From the NCBI RefSeq assembly GCF_049514155.1, contig NZ_JBEKVH010000040.1, positions 1 through 26,806 of the forward strand: a DNA stretch of 26,806 nucleotides, written 5' to 3'. Under the pieces are notes generated by a model that saw nothing but the letters and a program-made list of their open reading frames with translations, was not told the origin of the DNA and did not search any database. Shown here piece after piece: positions 24,747 to 26,806 of the stretch. This DNA is from Roseiarcus sp049514155. Lineage in GTDB: Bacteria > Pseudomonadota > Alphaproteobacteria > Rhizobiales > Beijerinckiaceae. Made by a program: the position numbers and the translations under genes. How positions within the stretch are numbered: position 1 is the first letter of the stretch; each line of letters starts with the position of its first letter.

Positions 24747-25277
24747 ATGACCCTTTACGCCCTCGCCGATCGCCGACCGCTGTTGCCGGCCTCCGGGCGC
24801 TATTGGATCGCCGCCAACGCCAGCGTGATCGGCGACGTCGCGCTCGGCGACGATTGCAGCGTGTGGTTCGGCGCGACCTTGCGCGGCGACAACGAGCGCA
24901 TCGCTTTGGGCGCCCGCACCAACGTCCAGGACGGCGCGACGCTGCACACCGACCTCGGCTTTCCGCTCGACATCGGCGAGGACTGCACCATCGGCCACAA
25001 CGCGATCCTGCACGGCTGCACGATCGGCGCCGGTTCGCTGATCGGCATGGGCGCGGTCGTGCTCAACGGAGCGAAGATCGGCCGCGGCTGTCTGGTGGGG
25101 GTCGGCGCGCTGATCACCGAAGGCAAGGTCTTCCCCGACGGCGCGCTGATCGTCGGCGCGCCGGCGCGGGCCAAGCGCACGCTCGACGAAGCGGCGGTCG
25201 CCGGCCTCGCTCGCGCCGCGGCGGCCTATGTCGACAAGGGTCGGCGCTTCGCCGCCGGACTGAAGCCGATCGGATAA
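24747..25277 (+). CDS. Gamma-class carbonic anhydrase-like protein
   Basis: A 176-residue left-handed beta-helix protein built of hexapeptide repeats, expected to form trimers. The three metal-binding histidines of the gamma-carbonic anhydrase/YrdA family are present: His67 (ATLHTDLGFPL), His84 (TIGHNAILHGC) and His89. Repeats of the V-I-G-D / I-G-x-G type run from about residue 27 to 140 and a C-terminal helix closes the fold. The family interconverts CO2 and bicarbonate, although YrdA/PaaY-type members often show little activity. GGAG precedes the ATG. Its TAA stop lies inside the A-run of a minus-strand terminator. Confidence 0.92.
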   Translation: MTLYALADRRPLLPASGRYWIAANASVIGDVALGDDCSVWFGATLRGDNERIALGARTNVQDGATLHTDLGFPLDIGEDCTIGHNAILHGCTIGAGSLIGMGAVVLNGAKIGRGCLVGVGALITEGKVFPDGALIVGAPARAKRTLDEAAVAGLARAAAAYVDKGRRFAAGLKPIG

Positions 25278-25305
25278 AAAAAGGGCCGGCGCTTATGGCC
25301 GGCCC
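25276..25305 (-). terminator. Intrinsic terminator, minus strand
   Basis: Perfect stem gggccggc (25283-25290) against gccggccc (25298-25305), 7-base loop. On the minus strand it is followed by seven Ts (complement of 25276-25282). It would end the PilZ transcript about 135 bases past its stop. On the plus strand no T-run follows. Confidence 0.8.
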
Positions 25306-25440
25306 GAGCGCGAAGCGGAACTGGGGGACGAGTTCGGCTTCGATGGAGGTGCGAGCAAAGCTAGCGCGTTCGTTTTGCCGAGCCGGTAAGAAAGTATCGA
25401 CAATTGGACTTAAAACGCGCTTTACGGCGGCGCGGGCCGG

Positions 25441-26052
25441 CTAAAGGCGGATGTTCTCGTCGAACATTTCCTCCGGGACGAGCCGGTTGAACTCCACCGC
25501 GAGGCCGCCGTTGAACACGCGCACCACCTGCGCCGGCCGCGTCCCGACGACGACCGGCGCGCCGATCGGCGGCAAGGCGTCGACGGTGAGCGCGGCGCCC
25601 GAGCGCGAGACGTCGACGATCCGCGCCAGATGCTGGCGTCCGCCGGGCAGGGTCAACGTCGTCGAGCGGTTGCGCGGTTCGATGCGCTCATGGCGGCGAT
25701 CCTCCGGCATGCCGAGAACCTGGCGGTTGGCGAGCCAGGTGAGCTGATCGGCGAGTTTCTCGCGCTTGAGCGGCGGCAGCTTCATCTGGATGGCGAAGCC
25801 GCCGTAGAAATGACGCGCGACCGTGCCTTCGACGCGGCCGACCTGGTTGAGATAAGCGATGATGCGCTCGCCGATCTCGCCGCTCGCTTCCGCTTCGAAG
25901 GCGATGCCGCCAGGCGAAATGTCGATCGTCGCGCAAGGAAATTCCTGACGATCCTGGCGCATGAATTGACCGGTGAGGCGCACTTTCACGCGCTGGTGAC
26001 GCCGTCGCTCGTGGCGTCCGGCGTCGATCGCGAATGCTGTGGCCGCTCTCAC
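25441..26052 (-). CDS. Tandem PilZ-domain protein (c-di-GMP binding)
   Basis: A 203-residue cytoplasmic protein with two PilZ domains. The first has RRRHQRVKVR near residue 16 and DISPGG at about 44-49. The second has EDRRHERIEPR and VDVSRSG. Each thus keeps the RxxxR-type and [D/N]xSxxG motifs that grip c-di-GMP, so both domains may bind. Such proteins pass the second messenger to motility, surface polysaccharide or cell-cycle targets. I start at GTG 26052, with GGAG upstream; a TTG at 26130 would add 26 residues that look unconserved. It follows the PAS_5 gene on the same strand and ends at a clear terminator. Confidence 0.88.
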   Translation of the reverse strand: MRAATAFAIDAGRHERRRHQRVKVRLTGQFMRQDRQEFPCATIDISPGGIAFEAEASGEIGERIIAYLNQVGRVEGTVARHFYGGFAIQMKLPPLKREKLADQLTWLANRQVLGMPEDRRHERIEPRNRSTTLTLPGGRQHLARIVDVSRSGAALTVDALPPIGAPVVVGTRPAQVVRVFNGGLAVEFNRLVPEEMFDENIRL

Positions 26053-26136
26053 CTCGCTCGACTCCAGGATCTCGCTAGAACCGCCCAACCGGCCATGCGC
26101 GCACGAGTTGCAAATCACGCCGTGGCGCAACTGACA

Positions 26137-26174
26137 AATCGTAATGCGAATGCAGTTAACGGACGATTACGATT
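26137..26174. promoter_or_regulatory. Inverted repeat between the PAS_5 and PilZ genes
   Basis: AATCGTAAT (26137-26145) is perfectly mirrored by ATTACGATT (26166-26174) across 20 bases, with GTTAAC inside the spacer. It sits 15 bases after the PAS_5 stop and ahead of the PilZ start. Low GC content against the genome background suggests an operator or promoter region; no T-run follows, so it is a poor terminator. Confidence 0.4.
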
Positions 26175-26188
26175 GAGGCGTTCGCGCG

Positions 26189-26791
26189 TCAGCGGCCCGA
26201 GCCGAGCAGGTAAAGATGACCGCGTCGCGTCGGCCGCGGCGGACGGGCGAATTCATCTTCGTGCGACGGTTCGCCGCTGGGGGGGTCGTCGTCGCGATCC
26301 GACGAGCCGAGCGCGCGCAAGGTCAGCAGCGTCAGCGCCCCGACGCCAACCAGGCCGAGCCAGCGCGGAACGCCGCGCGGCGCGCAACAGCCGAGCGCGC
26401 GGGCGTGCGTGTCGCCGCGGCGGCGCAGCGGCAGCAACAGGACCTCGACGTCGACCTGCGGAAAGCCGAGCGGCGCGGCGGCGGCGCCGATCAGGAACGG
26501 CTGCGCCTCGTCGGCGAGCGCGACGACGATCTCGGCGACCTCGGCGCGGTCGGCCTCGCGCCACAGGTCGAGGAACGGCTTGCCGCGCAGCTCGCGCAGG
26601 AACAGGGCGTTGGTGCGGGTGCCGACGACCCGCAACGGGAATCCCGCCGCCGGGTCGAATTCGAGAATGAACGTGTCGGCGAGGACGCCGCGGATCGCGC
26701 CCGGATCGACGTCGTCGCGCTCAGGCGCGCTGCGCGCGCCGCGCAGCGCGTTCCAATAGGCGAACAGTTCCCGGCTCGCGGCGAGCTTCAT
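26189..26791 (-). CDS. PAS_5-family sensory protein
   Basis: A 200-residue protein of the alphaproteobacterial PAS_5 (PF07310) type. Visible: the start ASRELFAYWNALRGARSAPERDDVDPGAIRG, then TFILEFDPAAGFPLRVVGTR, LRGKPFLDLWREADR, and LLLPLRRRGDTHARALGCCA with PRWLGLVGVGAL near residue 143. No kinase, cyclase or DNA-binding domain is attached, so it probably signals through a partner. The C-terminal 40 residues are charged and look disordered. GGGAGA precedes the ATG at 26791. It lies upstream of the tandem PilZ gene on the same strand. The ligand is unknown. Confidence 0.85.
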   Translation of the reverse strand: MKLAASRELFAYWNALRGARSAPERDDVDPGAIRGVLADTFILEFDPAAGFPLRVVGTRTNALFLRELRGKPFLDLWREADRAEVAEIVVALADEAQPFLIGAAAAPLGFPQVDVEVLLLPLRRRGDTHARALGCCAPRGVPRWLGLVGVGALTLLTLRALGSSDRDDDPPSGEPSHEDEFARPPRPTRRGHLYLLGSGR

Positions 26792-26806
26792 GGCGGTCTC
26801 CCGCCG

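Overview
The window is a high-GC chromosomal segment from an alphaproteobacterium, most likely order Hyphomicrobiales (Rhizobiales), perhaps the Beijerinckiaceae/Methylocystaceae side. This rests on the comEC / gltX / gltA neighbourhood, the HPF-cold-shock fusion next to a 'host attachment' protein, the tandem-PilZ and PAS_5 proteins, and a dispersed repeat of a type common in rhizobial genomes. The family placement is inference; no rRNA or tRNA gene was seen.

Left part (1-8002) is dense core metabolism. It holds a truncated guaA, a 540-bp gap with a long inverted repeat and twin palindromes, tam (trans-aconitate methyltransferase), and an overlapping run of tlyA-type rRNA methyltransferase, a Fe-S RNA uracil methyltransferase and a D-2-hydroxyacid FAD dehydrogenase. 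A secreted NAGPA-type protein, a GNAT acetyltransferase and a LysE/RhtB exporter follow. Middle-left (8003-11453) is an accessory-looking, gene-poor, less GC-rich patch. It holds a LuxR-type regulator with a degenerate receiver domain, a DUF2158 protein coupled to an unknown 84-residue protein, a DUF2188-like protein, a CsbD-like protein with an AT-rich upstream region, and strong hairpins.

Middle (11454-15461) has a proline iminopeptidase divergent from an NRAMP-family transporter with altered metal-site motifs. Then come rpmG with a clear promoter and terminator, and a two-gene minus-strand unit: an HPF/RaiA-cold-shock fusion followed by a Host_attach (eRF1-like fold) protein, which I read as a possible ribosome-hibernation/rescue pair.

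Right part (15462-26806) has comEC divergent from gltX. An ABC transporter pair (two permeases fused in one chain, and an ATPase with an extra C-terminal domain) sits between gltX and gltA. After gltA come a membrane-anchored unknown protein divergent from a gamma-carbonic anhydrase, and a minus-strand signalling pair (PAS_5 protein, tandem-PilZ protein) that ends at an intrinsic terminator.

Nothing here is an obvious defence island, CRISPR array, prophage or intact insertion sequence. The best candidates for something new are the hibernation/rescue pair, the altered NRAMP, the orphan ABC system, the 8-11 kb small-gene patch and the upstream palindromes.
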